Part shown: positions 7,170-16,037 of the stretch, piece after piece | Position numbering within the stretch: position 1 is the first letter of the stretch | Layout of the letters: each line of letters starts with the position of its first letter | Source of the DNA: Streptococcus suis YS161 | GTDB taxonomy: Bacteria; Bacillota; Bacilli; Lactobacillales; Streptococcaceae | Length of the DNA: 36,920 nt | NCBI RefSeq assembly: GCF_002760245.1 | Contig: NZ_ASCA01000011.1 | Location: 1-36,920 of the forward strand | Direction: 5' to 3' | Notes under the pieces: model-generated | Told to the model about the DNA's origin: nothing | Database searches by the model: none | What the model saw: the letters and a program-made list of their open reading frames with translations, nothing else | Program-made: the position numbers and the translations under genes

Positions 7170-8651
7170 ATGATGACAGGATTGGTGGATCGTTTTGTTG
7201 AGCAGGTTATTGCCAACAGTGATTTTGAGGAAATGGATGCCCTTTACCTGCGCAATCGGGTTTTAGCCTTGGTTGGGGACCAAGTTTTGACTGTCCAAAC
7301 AGAGCTAACAGACTTGATTGAACTCGAGGAAGAATTATTGGCTCACGGGGTTCGAACTGGTTTTGTGGGAGAATTGCTGGAAGAACAGGACATGGTTGGG
7401 GCTTGTTTGATGGACTTAATCACGCCAAGTCCTAGTCAGGTCAATCGTGATTTTTGGCAGACCTATCAGGATAGTCCAGAGCAAGCGATTGGTGACTTCT
7501 ATGAATTGAGCAAGCGCAATGACTATATCAAGACGGCTGCGATTGCGAAAAATATCTATTATCAAGTTTCGACAGAGTATGGGGATTTGGAAATCACGAT
7601 CAATCTGTCTAAACCTGAGAAGGATCCTAAGTCTATTGTAGCTGCTACGAAAGCTGAAGCAAGTAATTATCCCAAATGCCTACTCTGTATGGAAAATGAG
7701 GGCTATCAGGGACGGATTAATCATCCAGCACGCGCCAACCACCGCATTATTCGCTTGGATCTTGGTCAGGAAAAGTGGGGCTTCCAGTATTCGCCCTATG
7801 CTTACTACAATGAACATGCTATTTTCCTAAATCAGGAACATGTGCCGATGGTCATTAGTCCGCGAACATTTGAGCAGCTCTTGGACTTGTTGGATTTATT
7901 GCCAGGCTATTTTGTCGGTTCCAACTCTGATCTACCTATCTCGGGTGGCTCCATCTTGACCCACAATCACTATCAAGGTGGACGGCACAGTTTTGCCATG
8001 GAAAAGGCGCCGATTGAGCGTCAGCTGGTCTTCGACGGCTTTGAGTCCGTATCTGCTGGCCTTGTCAAGTGGCCTATGTCGGTGATTCGCTTGAGTTCAG
8101 CGGATAAGCCCTGTCTTTTAGGTCTGGCGGCTAAGATTTTGGAAAAATGGCGGAGCTACTCAGATGATAGTGTTCAGATTAAGGCTGAGACGAATGGGAC
8201 TCCCCATCATACCATCACCCCGATTGCTCGGAAACGAGGAGACTTGTACGAGCTGGATTTGGTTCTCCGCGACAATCAGACTTCAGAAGAGTTTCCGGAT
8301 GGCATCTATCATCCACACCCAGATGTGCAACATATCAAGAAAGAAAATATCGGCTTGATTGAGGTCATGGGCTTGGCGATTTTGCCTCCACGTTTGAAGG
8401 CGGAATTGGCTGAAGTCAAGAAATACTTACTAGGTCAAGACAGTCAGGTGGCAGCCTATCATCAGCCTTGGGCAGATAGGTTGAAGGCTGAGCATCCAGA
8501 TGTGACAGAAGAGACAGCTGAAGAAATCATTCGAGCATCTGTCGGACAAATTTTCGCCCGTGTCCTAGAAGATGCAGGTGTCTACAAACGCACTCCAGAA
8601 GGTCAGGCAGCCTTTATGCGATTTGTGGAATTTGTGGGCCTCAAACAATAA
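7170..8651 (+). CDS. galT: UDP-glucose--hexose-1-phosphate uridylyltransferase, type 2
   Basis: GalT exchanges UMP between UDP-glucose and galactose 1-phosphate, giving UDP-galactose. At 493 residues it is the long Firmicute type 2 form rather than the ~350-residue enterobacterial type. The segment [15 protein letters not shown] (from ~258), carrying the HNH motif, is characteristic of this class. The start MMTGL has GGAG just upstream (ATG 7170 or 7173). Co-transcribed with galK; galE is not in the window. Confidence 0.95.
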   Translation: MMTGLVDRFVEQVIANSDFEEMDALYLRNRVLALVGDQVLTVQTELTDLIELEEELLAHGVRTGFVGELLEEQDMVGACLMDLITPSPSQVNRDFWQTYQDSPEQAIGDFYELSKRNDYIKTAAIAKNIYYQVSTEYGDLEITINLSKPEKDPKSIVAATKAEASNYPKCLLCMENEGYQGRINHPARANHRIIRLDLGQEKWGFQYSPYAYYNEHAIFLNQEHVPMVISPRTFEQLLDLLDLLPGYFVGSNSDLPISGGSILTHNHYQGGRHSFAMEKAPIERQLVFDGFESVSAGLVKWPMSVIRLSSADKPCLLGLAAKILEKWRSYSDDSVQIKAETNGTPHHTITPIARKRGDLYELDLVLRDNQTSEEFPDGIYHPHPDVQHIKKENIGLIEVMGLAILPPRLKAELAEVKKYLLGQDSQVAAYHQPWADRLKAEHPDVTEETAEEIIRASVGQIFARVLEDAGVYKRTPEGQAAFMRFVEFVGLKQ

Positions 8652-8658
8652 TGACAGC

Positions 8659-8694
8659 AAAGAGTGGGACGGTGTCCTGCTCTTTTGGTATAAT
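8659..8694 (+). terminator. galKT terminator overlapping the next promoter
   Basis: An interrupted stem AAAGAG..GGAC / GTCC..CTCTTTT (8659-8686) is followed directly by TATAAT (8689-8694), a likely -10 box for the transporter gene at 8726. Confidence 0.5.
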
Positions 8695-8725
8695 AGGAAT
8701 ATTCGCATGGTGAAAAGGAGATAGG

Positions 8726-9634
8726 ATGGCAGAAAAAAGATGGGGAACCTTGATAACTTTAGTTGCAGGGATAGCTTGGGGGCTTTCGGGTGTAAGTGGG
8801 CAGTACTTGATGTCACGTGGTGTATCAGTGGATATGATTACCTCCCTTCGGTTGATGGTATCCGGTGTTTTCCTGCTCGGGCTAGCCTATTTGACAGCCA
8901 GAGAGCAGTTGATTAGGGTCATAAAGAGCAAACAGGCCTTGTTAGGAATTTTTGTCTTTGCCATGCTTGGTTTGGTACTCAATCAAATGGCCTATTTACA
9001 AGCTATTTACTATACAAATGCAGGTACGGCAACTGTTCTCCAATATCTTTGTCCAATCTTGGTTCTGGCCTATACCTGTTTAAAAAACAGACAAAAGCCA
9101 AGAGGAATAGAAATGGTATCGATTGTCTTGGCAATCGCAGGGACATTTTTAATTGCAACTCATGGCAAATTGGATGAGTTGGCTGTGACACCAATTGGTT
9201 TGTTCTGGGGAATCTTCTCTGCCTTTACCTATGCACTCTATATTATTTTACCTGGAAAATTGATTCGTCAATACGGTAGTATGGTGGTGATAGGGCTGGG
9301 CATGCTGATGGGCGGTTTTGTGGTTACGCTTGGTTTACAAACTTGGCAGGGCAATCTACCGCTTGATGGTGGAAGTTTCCTGGGCCTGTTAGGTATTGTC
9401 GGAGTCGGGACGATTTTTGCCTATACGGCCTTTCTCAAAGGTGTCAGTATGGTTGGTCCTGTCAATGGTAGTCTATTGGCTTCTATCGAACCAATCGCCT
9501 CAGTATTTTTTGCGGTATGGTTGCTCAATGAACGTTTTTATCCGATTGATTTTCTGGGCATGGCCTTGATATTAGGAGCTGTTCTTCTTATTTCATTAAA
9601 GGATATTATTATTTCAGAGAAGAGTATTGGTTAA
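8726..9634 (+). CDS. EamA/DMT-family transporter
   Basis: An inner-membrane protein of 302 residues with two EamA repeats, about ten hydrophobic helices. The first repeat begins with LITLVAGIAWGLSG and includes PxL-type loops; the second begins around PIGLFWGIFSAFTYALY and contains the conserved ASIEPIASVFFAVWLLNE. Drug/metabolite transporters of this family export or import small metabolites; the substrate cannot be told from sequence. It has its own likely -10 (8689) and ends in a terminator that overlaps its stop codon. Confidence 0.9.
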   Translation: MAEKRWGTLITLVAGIAWGLSGVSGQYLMSRGVSVDMITSLRLMVSGVFLLGLAYLTAREQLIRVIKSKQALLGIFVFAMLGLVLNQMAYLQAIYYTNAGTATVLQYLCPILVLAYTCLKNRQKPRGIEMVSIVLAIAGTFLIATHGKLDELAVTPIGLFWGIFSAFTYALYIILPGKLIRQYGSMVVIGLGMLMGGFVVTLGLQTWQGNLPLDGGSFLGLLGIVGVGTIFAYTAFLKGVSMVGPVNGSLLASIEPIASVFFAVWLLNERFYPIDFLGMALILGAVLLISLKDIIISEKSIG

Positions 9635-9647
9635 TATACTCTTTTTT
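9620..9647 (+). terminator. Terminator overlapping the end of the EamA gene
   Basis: AAGAGTAT (9620-9627) pairs with ATACTCTT (9636-9643), followed by T residues. The 5' arm is coding sequence of the transporter. Confidence 0.7.
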
Positions 9648-9683
9648 GATATACTAAAGTAAAAGACATAAGAGGAAATTGCA

Positions 9684-10313
9684 ATGATAAAAGAATTTTG
9701 TTCGGAAAACCACGTAGATCTTGCTAAAGCTATCTCAATGGGTGCCCAGCGGATTGAACTCTGCGATAATTTGGCAGTCGGAGGGACGACGCCGAGTTAT
9801 GGAGTGGTCAAACATGTTTGTCAACTGGCTCATGAGAATGAAGCCACAGTCATGACCATGATTCGCCCTCGCGGTGGAGATTTTTGCTATGATGAGGCAG
9901 AGATTGAGATGATGGTGGAAGACTGTAAGGTTGCCAAAGAACTGGGGTCAGATGGTCTGGTTTATGGTTTGTTAACCGAGGAAAATTGGTTGGACGAACC
10001 AGCCTTGGAAAGACTGTTTGCTGTATCGCAGGACTGTCAGATTGTCTTTCACATGGCTTTTGACCAGATCCCTCGCGAACGCCAATTTGAGGCTATTGAT
10101 TGGCTGGCAGCCCATGGAGTGACACGGATTTTGACAAGAGGCAGTTTGACGGGGTCTGCCTTGAACAATGTCGATTGGTTGCAGGAGCTTGTTTCCTATG
10201 CCCAAGGTAAGCTTGAAATCTTAATTGGAGGTGGCTTGACGGTGGACAATGTACCTGATTTGTCAGAAAAATTGCCAGTTGACCAGGTTCATGGAACCCG
10301 TTTGTTTTGGTAG
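9684..10313 (+). CDS. cutC: CutC family protein
   Basis: A 209-residue TIM-barrel protein. The start IKEFCSENHVDLAKAISMGA, then RIELCDNLAVGGTTPSYGV, the MIRPRGGDFCY segment and GADGLV-like GSDGLVYG strand match the CutC family. CutC was first linked to copper tolerance in E. coli, though later work questioned a direct copper role, so the biochemical function is unsettled. RBS AGAGGAA precedes ATG 9684. No copper genes are adjacent. Confidence 0.92.
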   Translation: MIKEFCSENHVDLAKAISMGAQRIELCDNLAVGGTTPSYGVVKHVCQLAHENEATVMTMIRPRGGDFCYDEAEIEMMVEDCKVAKELGSDGLVYGLLTEENWLDEPALERLFAVSQDCQIVFHMAFDQIPRERQFEAIDWLAAHGVTRILTRGSLTGSALNNVDWLQELVSYAQGKLEILIGGGLTVDNVPDLSEKLPVDQVHGTRLFW

Positions 10314-10370
10314 CGATGAATTACTTGTATTCATATACTTGGTGTAAATATGTAATAAAAGTTGAAAAGG

Positions 10371-10399
10371 TTTACAATTTCCCCTTATCTTGTTACAAT
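10371..10399 (+). promoter_or_regulatory. Promoter of the 10,431 gene
   Basis: TTTACA (10371-10376), 17-base spacer, TACAAT (10394-10399). The RBS AGGGGGGAAG follows before ATG 10431. Confidence 0.65.
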
Positions 10400-10430
10400 A
10401 AGAATATCAAGCATAGGGGGGAAGAAATCT

Positions 10431-11108
10431 ATGACAATCATTGAAAGAGCTGATAACTTAGAACGTATCATCTTGCCAGAAGGTTACTATGAAACTCTCG
10501 CTCAATATGTTCAAGCTGGGAAAACAGGTTTTGATTCTGAACTGGAAAAACTGGGTGAGCAGGGGCTAGACATCAATATCTACAAGGGTTCTGAGCAGGA
10601 TAGGGAGGTTATTCTGGAAGATATAGAGAATTTACCTCAAGAGATCCGTGAAGAGTTAGCTCGCTTTGCTGCGAATTTGCTCAATCCACTGCGGGAACAG
10701 TTGGGAACTGTAGCTGTGGAAGTGAGTGATTTGGCCTTGGATTATGCGGTTAGTTTGGCTCAATCCTTGAGTAGTTCCCTCCGTTATCACAACTATGATA
10801 GCTTGATTGCCATTGCTCAACTTAAGGGTGTCGAACCCAAAGGCAAGGACTGTCTAGCCTTTTCAGAATACCGAGAGGCTTATACGCTTTATGATGCCAA
10901 AAAATTGGTTTACAAGGCTTTGATTTGGCGCCTCTTTGATGACAGTCATGCAGACTATGGTCATGCGACGACGATTTTAGGCATGGATGAGGATGATTCT
11001 GGTGTCGAGGAAATTGGATTTGCCTTCTCGAAATATTCACTGGATATTGATTGGTTGTTGACCCATATGATTTTCATTCCTAAGGATTGGATTTTAGAAA
11101 GCAAATAG
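10431..11108 (+). CDS. Conserved hypothetical protein, not recognised
   Basis: The 225-residue product is acidic and apparently soluble, with no signal peptide or clear membrane segment. I cannot assign a family. It starts MTIIERADNLERIILPEGYYETL and is mostly helical in character, with a short aspartate-rich loop (MDEDDSGVEE) near the C-terminus. ATG 10431 is chosen because AGGGGGG lies just upstream; a longer frame from 10362 would run through the promoter at 10371-10399. It is a single-gene unit with its own promoter and terminator. Confidence 0.7.
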   Translation: MTIIERADNLERIILPEGYYETLAQYVQAGKTGFDSELEKLGEQGLDINIYKGSEQDREVILEDIENLPQEIREELARFAANLLNPLREQLGTVAVEVSDLALDYAVSLAQSLSSSLRYHNYDSLIAIAQLKGVEPKGKDCLAFSEYREAYTLYDAKKLVYKALIWRLFDDSHADYGHATTILGMDEDDSGVEEIGFAFSKYSLDIDWLLTHMIFIPKDWILESK

Positions 11109-11120
11109 CTTCGTAGAATA

Positions 11121-11150
11121 GGCACTCGGTTCCACCGGGTGTTTTCCTTT
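11121..11150 (+). terminator. Terminator after the 10,431 gene
   Basis: CACTCGG (11123-11129) / CCGGGTG (11135-11141) with one T-G pair, followed by TTTTCCTTTT. Confidence 0.7.
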
Positions 11151-11181
11151 TGGCTATCTATTCGCTTTTTTCCCAGAAAAA

Positions 11182-11190
11182 TGGTATAAT
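11182..11190 (+). promoter_or_regulatory. Extended -10 promoter of the yqeG cluster
   Basis: TGGTATAAT gives a perfect TATAAT (11185-11190) with TG extension, 28 bases before the yqeG start codon. Confidence 0.65.
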
Positions 11191-11218
11191 TATCTGATAA
11201 AATTCTTTGGAGACGACA

Positions 11219-11746
11219 GTGAGTTTAGAAAATTACATGCCGGATTTTGCCTTGGAAAAGGCTTATGACGTGACCGTCGAAAGCTTGAAAAAACATGGCA
11301 TAAAAGTAGTGTTTGTTGACTTGGATAATACCTTGATTGCTTGGAATAATCCCGATGGTACGCCAGAGATGCGCCAGTGGTTACATGATTTGCAGGACGC
11401 AGGTATTCCTGTTGTTGTGGTGTCTAACAATAAATACGAACGTGTCAAACGGGCGGTTGAAAAATTTGGGATTGAATTTGAAGCCTTCGCTCTCAAGCCT
11501 TTCACCTTTGGGATTAACCGTGCTTTGAAACGCTTTGATGTCCAGCCGCATGAGGTGGTTATGATTGGGGATCAGTTGATGACAGATATTCGGGCTGCTA
11601 AGCGAGCTGGGCTCAAGTCTGTGCTGGTCAAACCTCTGATTCAGACGGATTCGATTAATACGCAGATTAACCGTTGGCGTGAACGACGGACCATGAAGAA
11701 AATTATCGCTAAATACGGAGCGATAGATTACAAGAGGGAGATGTAA
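11219..11746 (+). CDS. yqeG: YqeG family HAD-type phosphatase
   Basis: A 175-residue HAD superfamily (class IIIA) hydrolase. It has the nucleophile motif VDLDNTL (D34, D36), motif II VVSNNK, and the metal-binding motif GDQLMTDIRAAKRAG. The start is taken as GTG 11219, 6 bases after GGAG (11209-11212); a TTG at 11207 would overlap that ribosome site. YqeG-type phosphatases sit in front of yqeH in many Firmicutes; the natural substrate is not established here. The yqeH start codon follows immediately. Confidence 0.92.
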   Translation: MSLENYMPDFALEKAYDVTVESLKKHGIKVVFVDLDNTLIAWNNPDGTPEMRQWLHDLQDAGIPVVVVSNNKYERVKRAVEKFGIEFEAFALKPFTFGINRALKRFDVQPHEVVMIGDQLMTDIRAAKRAGLKSVLVKPLIQTDSINTQINRWRERRTMKKIIAKYGAIDYKREM

Positions 11747-12853
11747 GTGGAAGAATTATTTTGTATCGGCTGTGGTGCCCAGATTCAGACGCTAGACAAG
11801 GCTGTCGCTGGATTTACACCTCAATCAGCCCTAGAAAAAGGCCTGGAAACAGGGCAACTTTACTGCCAACGCTGTTTCCGTTTGCGCCATTACAATGAGA
11901 TTTCAGATGTCAATATCTCGGATGACGATTTCTTGAAACTCCTCCATAGCGTAGGAGAAAGCGATGCCTTGGTGGTTAATGTTATTGATATTTTTGATTT
12001 CAATGGTTCGGTCATTCCAGGCTTGCCTCGCTTTATTTCTGGAAATGACGTGCTTTTGGTCGGCAACAAGCAGGACATTTTACCCAAGTCTGTCAAGACA
12101 GGCAAGGTTACTCAGTGGTTGACTGAGCGGGCACATGAAATCGGCATGCGACCAGTTGATGTTGTCTTGACTTCAGCCCAAAACAAGCAGGCTATCAAGG
12201 ACTTGATTGAAAAGATTGAACAACACCGCAAGGGACGGGATGTCTATGTGGTCGGCGTGACCAACGTCGGCAAGTCAACCTTGATTAACGCTATTATTCA
12301 AGAAATCACGGGGGACAAGGATGTCATTACGACTTCTCGTTTCCCTGGAACAACGCTGGATAAGATTGAAATTCCTCTGGATGATGGTTCCTACATCTAT
12401 GACACGCCAGGAATTATCCATCGTTACCAGATGGCCCATTATTTGACGGCTAAAAACCTCAAGTACATCAGCCCGCGCAAGGAAATCAAGCCAAAGACCT
12501 ACCAGCTCAATCCAGAACAAACATTATTCTTGGCAGGTCTGGGACGATTTGATTTTGTAGCTGGTGAACGCCAAGGCTTTACGGCCTTCTTTGACAATGA
12601 ACTCCAGCTCCACCGCACCAAACTGCAGGGAGCTAGTGAATTTTACCAGAAACATGCGGGCTCACTTTTAGTGCCACCAACCAGCAAGGAATTGAAAGAA
12701 TTTCCTGAATTGGTCCGCCATGAATTTACCATCAACGAGAAGACGGATGTGGTCTTCTCAGGTCTTGGTTGGATTCGTGTCAATGAAAAGGCCAAGATTG
12801 CTGCCTGGGCACCTAAGGGTGTGGATGTGGTCATTCGCAAGGCCATTATCTAA
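11747..12853 (+). CDS. yqeH: Ribosome biogenesis GTPase YqeH
   Basis: A 368-residue circularly permuted GTPase needed for 30S subunit assembly in B. subtilis. An N-terminal zinc-finger has CIGC (C6, C9) and YCQRC (C40, C43). The G motifs appear in permuted order: NKQD (~107, G4), then GVTNVGKS (~170-177, G1), then DTPG (~218, G3). GTG 11747 begins directly after the yqeG stop TAA. The stop codon overlaps the left terminus of a MITE-like repeat. Confidence 0.96.
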   Translation: MEELFCIGCGAQIQTLDKAVAGFTPQSALEKGLETGQLYCQRCFRLRHYNEISDVNISDDDFLKLLHSVGESDALVVNVIDIFDFNGSVIPGLPRFISGNDVLLVGNKQDILPKSVKTGKVTQWLTERAHEIGMRPVDVVLTSAQNKQAIKDLIEKIEQHRKGRDVYVVGVTNVGKSTLINAIIQEITGDKDVITTSRFPGTTLDKIEIPLDDGSYIYDTPGIIHRYQMAHYLTAKNLKYISPRKEIKPKTYQLNPEQTLFLAGLGRFDFVAGERQGFTAFFDNELQLHRTKLQGASEFYQKHAGSLLVPPTSKELKEFPELVRHEFTINEKTDVVFSGLGWIRVNEKAKIAAWAPKGVDVVIRKAII

Positions 12854-13007
12854 TACTCTTCGAAAATTAAAAGCAGACGTTGTTGACTTGATTTGATGAG
12901 TGTAAAGCTCCAGTGGAGCTTTACAGCCTGCTACCTGAAAGCGTGAAAGTAGTAGGGTTCTATCTGCATCTGCGTCGCCTAGTCTGATTTTAATTTTCAT
13001 TGGGTAT
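12853..13007. mobile_element. Small non-coding MITE-like repeat
   Basis: The ends are near-perfect inverted copies: 12853-12872 reads ATACTCTTCGAAAATTAAAA, and the complement of 12988-13007 reads ATACCCAATGAAAATTAAAA. Inside is a perfect 10-bp hairpin GTAAAGCTCC-AGT-GGAGCTTTAC (12903-12925). The ends resemble a repeat common in streptococcal, notably pneumococcal, intergenic regions. It has no ORF and would need a transposase in trans. The rest of the gap to 13174 holds a 7-bp hairpin (GTAACAG/CTGTTAC, ~13131-13153) and the yhbY promoter. Confidence 0.7.
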
Positions 13008-13163
13008 AAGAGGTATTTGATTTCAGTTTTTACAATTAAAGAGAAAGGAAGTTCAAGTCTTCTGATTTGAACACGGGCTAAGTGTATCGGCGCAATTAGG
13101 AAAAACTTTGTTTTCTTTATTTCCCGATTGTAACAGTCTCCCAGTCTGTTACAACGCCCTTTG

Positions 13164-13169
13164 TATAAT
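13164..13169 (+). promoter_or_regulatory. -10 box placed to give leaderless yhbY mRNA
   Basis: TATAAT at 13164-13169 is 5 bases before the yhbY ATG at 13175, so transcription would start about at the start codon. No purine-rich ribosome binding site is visible before the ATG, and an in-frame TAA at 13169 blocks an upstream start. Confidence 0.5.
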
Positions 13170-13174
13170 AAATT

Positions 13175-13483
13175 ATGCTAACTTCAAAACAACGTGCCTT
13201 TTTAAACAGTCAGGCACACAGTCTTAAACCCATCATTCAGATTGGGAAAAATGGTCTAAATGACCAGATTAAAACCAGTGTTCGTCAGGCCTTGGATGCG
13301 CGTGAATTGATCAAGGTGACCTTGCTACAAAATACGGATGAAAACATCCACGAAGTAGCTGAAATCTTGGAAGAAGAAATCGGTGTGGATACGGTCCAAA
13401 AAATCGGTCGCATCCTGATTTTATTCAAACAATCTAGCAAGAAAGAGAACCGTAAAATTTCCAAACAGGTCAAAGAAATCTAA
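13175..13483 (+). CDS. yhbY: YhbY family RNA-binding protein (CRM domain)
   Basis: A 102-residue single CRM-domain protein that associates with pre-50S ribosomes in bacteria. It shows the family pattern LTSKQRAFLNSQAHSLKPI, then the GKNGLND loop, then a KVTLLQNTDEN strand and a VQKIGRILILF strand. A basic C-terminal tail (KKENRKISKQVKEI) fits RNA binding. The start has no Shine-Dalgarno sequence (see the -10 box). nadD follows after 12 bases. Confidence 0.95.
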   Translation: MLTSKQRAFLNSQAHSLKPIIQIGKNGLNDQIKTSVRQALDARELIKVTLLQNTDENIHEVAEILEEEIGVDTVQKIGRILILFKQSSKKENRKISKQVKEI

Positions 13484-13495
13484 GAAGGAGAGCCT

Positions 13496-14128
13496 ATGGC
13501 TATTGAACTCTTAACACCCTTTACCAAGGTTGAATTAGAGGTTGAAAAGAAAGAAACCAATCGCAAACAAGTGGGAATTCTGGGAGGGAATTTCAATCCT
13601 GTCCACAATGCTCACTTGATTGTGGCAGACCAGGTCCGTCAACAGTTGAAGTTGGATGAGGTCTTGCTCATGCCAGAATTCATTCCACCTCATGTGGACG
13701 CGAAAGAAACTATTGACGAATACCATCGCTATTCCATGCTCAAGATGGCTATTGCAGGTATTGAGGGATTGGGGATTGAAACCATCGAATTGGAACGTCA
13801 GGGGATCAGCTATACCTACGACACCATGAGAGTATTGAAGGAAAAAAATCCTGATACGGATTATTATTTCATCATCGGTGCAGATATGGTAGACTACCTG
13901 CCAAAATGGCACAGGATTGATGAATTGGTCAAGATGGTCCAGTTTGTTGGTGTCCAGCGTCCTCGTTACAAGGCAGGGACTTCCTATCCTGTTATCTGGG
14001 TGGATGTGCCCTTGATGGACATTTCCTCCAGCATGGTACGGAGCTTTATCAAGCAAGGACAGGTGCCGAATTTTATGGTGCCTCATGAAGTTCTGGACTA
14101 TATCGAAGAAAAGGGACTCTACCAATGA
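13496..14128 (+). CDS. nadD: Nicotinate-nucleotide adenylyltransferase
   Basis: NadD joins nicotinate mononucleotide and ATP to make deamido-NAD in NAD biosynthesis. The 210-residue protein has the nucleotidyltransferase motif [14 protein letters not shown] (27-40) and the ISSSMVR motif (from ~176) equivalent to the ISSTxIR signature. It carries a ~25-residue N-terminal extension before the Rossmann strand, common in streptococcal NadD. AGGAG precedes ATG 13496. It overlaps yqeK by 4 bases (ATGA). Confidence 0.96.
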   Translation: MAIELLTPFTKVELEVEKKETNRKQVGILGGNFNPVHNAHLIVADQVRQQLKLDEVLLMPEFIPPHVDAKETIDEYHRYSMLKMAIAGIEGLGIETIELERQGISYTYDTMRVLKEKNPDTDYYFIIGADMVDYLPKWHRIDELVKMVQFVGVQRPRYKAGTSYPVIWVDVPLMDISSSMVRSFIKQGQVPNFMVPHEVLDYIEEKGLYQ

Positions 14129-14712
14129 TTGCAGCAGATTTGACATTTGACCGTCAGGCTCTTTTGGAAAAAATCCGTGTAGCCATGAAGCCAGCACGCT
14201 TCCAACATGTCTTGGGTGTGGAGCAGGCGGCGCTTGCCTTGGCAGACCAATACGGCTGTGATCCGAAAAAAGCCAGTCTGGCAGCGCTTTTGCATGATTA
14301 TGCCAAGGAAGTGGAAGACCAAGTCTTTCTGGATTTGATTGCCAAGTATGATTTGGATAAGGAACTGCTCAACTGGGATAATAACATCTGGCACGGTGTG
14401 GTTGGCGCCTATAAGATCGCAGAAGATTTTGGTTTGGAAGATGAGGAAATTTTCCAAGCCATTCAACGACACACCGTTGGGGCTGGGCAGATGACCTTGC
14501 TGGACAAGGTACTCTATGTGGCAGACTACATCGAACCCAATCGGGATTTTCCTGGGGTGGACGAGGCACGACGTATCGCAAAAGAGTCCTTGGACAAGGC
14601 AGTAGCCTTTGAAACTGCCCAAACCATTTCCTACTTGGCCAAGAAGGGGGGTCCCATTTATCCACAAACCTTGGAAACTTATAATGGACATGTCACATAT
14701 TTGAAGGAGTAG
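14125..14712 (+). CDS. yqeK: YqeK family HD-domain Ap4A hydrolase
   Basis: A 195-residue HD-domain protein. The metal site is recognisable: H at [12 protein letters not shown] in LLHDYAKE, then HGVVGAY and RHTVGA. YqeK proteins are symmetrical bis(5'-nucleosyl)-tetraphosphatases that cleave Ap4A to ADP. The four-base overlap with nadD suggests translational coupling. Confidence 0.94.
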   Translation: MIAADLTFDRQALLEKIRVAMKPARFQHVLGVEQAALALADQYGCDPKKASLAALLHDYAKEVEDQVFLDLIAKYDLDKELLNWDNNIWHGVVGAYKIAEDFGLEDEEIFQAIQRHTVGAGQMTLLDKVLYVADYIEPNRDFPGVDEARRIAKESLDKAVAFETAQTISYLAKKGGPIYPQTLETYNGHVTYLKE

Positions 14713-14714
14713 AT

Positions 14715-15170
14715 ATGATTGCATTAAAACCTGTGGATGAAAGCTCCTATCAAGCTGTCTTGGACTTGACAGTAGCCGAGGCAGATAAGGGCTTCGTGGC
14801 TCCCAACGTGCGTTCCTTGGCGGATGCCTGGCTATACAGAATGAATGGTGATGTCTTTCCCTATGCCATCTGGGCAGATGAGCAGGTTGTTGGCTTCGCC
14901 CTGATTGACATTGATGAGGACATCCAGCAATATATGCTCTGGCGGTTTATGATTGGTCAAGAATTTCAGGGGAAAGGCTATGGTCAGGCTGCTTTGGAGG
15001 TCGTGATTGATCAAGCAAGAGCTCACCCTGTCTGCAATCATTTGATTGTTGCCTATGTCAAGGGCAACCAAAAGATGGCAAGACTCTTGGAGAAAAATGG
15101 TTTTGTCTTAGATCTTGAAGAAGAAAGGGAATTGGTGTTCCGTTTGGAAACGCCTGGGGTCAAGTTTTGA
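14715..15170 (+). CDS. GNAT family N-acetyltransferase
   Basis: A 151-residue acetyltransferase with the acetyl-CoA pyrophosphate loop near EFQGKGYGQAAL (the Q/R-x-x-G-x-G/A signature). Strand residues FALIDIDEDIQQYMLWRFMI precede it, and MARLLEKNGF closes the domain. The pattern resembles spermine/spermidine-type acetyltransferases, but the substrate is not certain. It starts 2 bases after yqeK and overlaps the next gene by 4 bases. It is not part of the B. subtilis version of this cluster. Confidence 0.88.
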   Translation: MIALKPVDESSYQAVLDLTVAEADKGFVAPNVRSLADAWLYRMNGDVFPYAIWADEQVVGFALIDIDEDIQQYMLWRFMIGQEFQGKGYGQAALEVVIDQARAHPVCNHLIVAYVKGNQKMARLLEKNGFVLDLEEERELVFRLETPGVKF

Positions 15171-15676
15171 AATCAGCATTGTTAGTCATTGACATTCAGC
15201 ATTTGCCTGTAGAAAGCAAGCCCTATGGAATTGAAAATCGGCTTCGGCTCTGGCAAGATTGCCTTGCTCAAGCTCGTCAAGCGGGGCTAGAGGTCATCCA
15301 TGTCCGGCATCATGACAAAGAATTGGTCGAAGGGACTGCTGACTGGGAGATTCACTCAACTGTTGCCCCCTTAGCTAGTGAGAAGATTTTCGATAAGATC
15401 TTCAATAGCGCCTTCAAGGAAACAGGGCTTCATGCTTATTTGCAGGAAAAGGGAATTGAGCAGCTCATCATCATGGGTATGGCGACCAATTTTTGCATTG
15501 ACACGACGATTAAAGTAGCCTTTGAACTAGGCTACAAGGTAGCTGTGATTCAGGACGGAACGACGACAGGTTATTCAGGCAAATTGGATGCCAAGGACTT
15601 GATTGACCACTACCAAAACATCTGGTCATGGAATTTTGCCCAGGTGGATAAATTAGAAAATATAATTAGAGGATAA
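15167..15676 (+). CDS. Isochorismatase-family cysteine hydrolase
   Basis: A 169-residue hydrolase of the isochorismatase/nicotinamidase-like fold. ALLVIDIQ carries the catalytic Asp; K in the [12 protein letters not shown] region and the Cys in [12 protein letters not shown] complete the D-K-C triad. Family members hydrolyse nicotinamide, isochorismate or other amides. The placement after nadD would suit a nicotinamidase-like role, but the substrate is not shown. Start is TTG 15167, inside the ATGA-like overlap with the GNAT stop; no good ATG alternative exists nearby. Confidence 0.87.
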   Translation: MKSALLVIDIQHLPVESKPYGIENRLRLWQDCLAQARQAGLEVIHVRHHDKELVEGTADWEIHSTVAPLASEKIFDKIFNSAFKETGLHAYLQEKGIEQLIIMGMATNFCIDTTIKVAFELGYKVAVIQDGTTTGYSGKLDAKDLIDHYQNIWSWNFAQVDKLENIIRG

Positions 15677-15677
15677 G

Positions 15678-16037
15678 ATGAAAGAACTAGATTTAGTAAA
15701 AGTTGTGGTCCAGGCTGCTGATGACAAGCGAGCTGAGGACCTTGTTGTAATTGATGTTCAAGGTGTGACCAGCCTGACAGACTACTTTGTGATTGCCAGT
15801 TCCATGAACAGTCGTCAGTTGGAGGCTATTGCGGAAAACATCCGTGAAAAGGTAGCGGAAGTTGGGATCAAGGGTAGCCGTGTAGAAGGCGATAGTAACG
15901 GTGGCTGGGTCCTTTTGGACCTTGGAGGCGTAGTCGTTCATATCTTCTCAGAAGAAATGCGTGACCTCTACAACCTTGAAAAATTATGGCACGAAGGTAG
16001 CTTCCTGGAAGTCGCAGAACTTTTAGAAGAGAAGTAG
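15678..16037 (+). CDS. rsfS: Ribosomal silencing factor RsfS
   Basis: A 119-residue RsfS/Iojap protein that binds L14 on the 50S subunit and blocks subunit joining during starvation. The hallmark [21 protein letters not shown] segment (written here in part), [21 protein letters not shown], and the C-terminal [10 protein letters not shown] are all present. It begins 1 base after the previous stop. A duplicated repeat starts at its stop codon. Confidence 0.97.
   Translation: MKELDLVKVVVQAADDKRAEDLVVIDVQGVTSLTDYFVIASSMNSRQLEAIAENIREKVAEVGIKGSRVEGDSNGGWVLLDLGGVVVHIFSEEMRDLYNLEKLWHEGSFLEVAELLEEK

Noticed and set aside
13535..14724. Long open frames on the minus strand opposite nadD and yqeK
   Set aside because: They are antiparallel shadows of well-recognised genes, lack ribosome sites and give cysteine/histidine-rich low-quality peptides.
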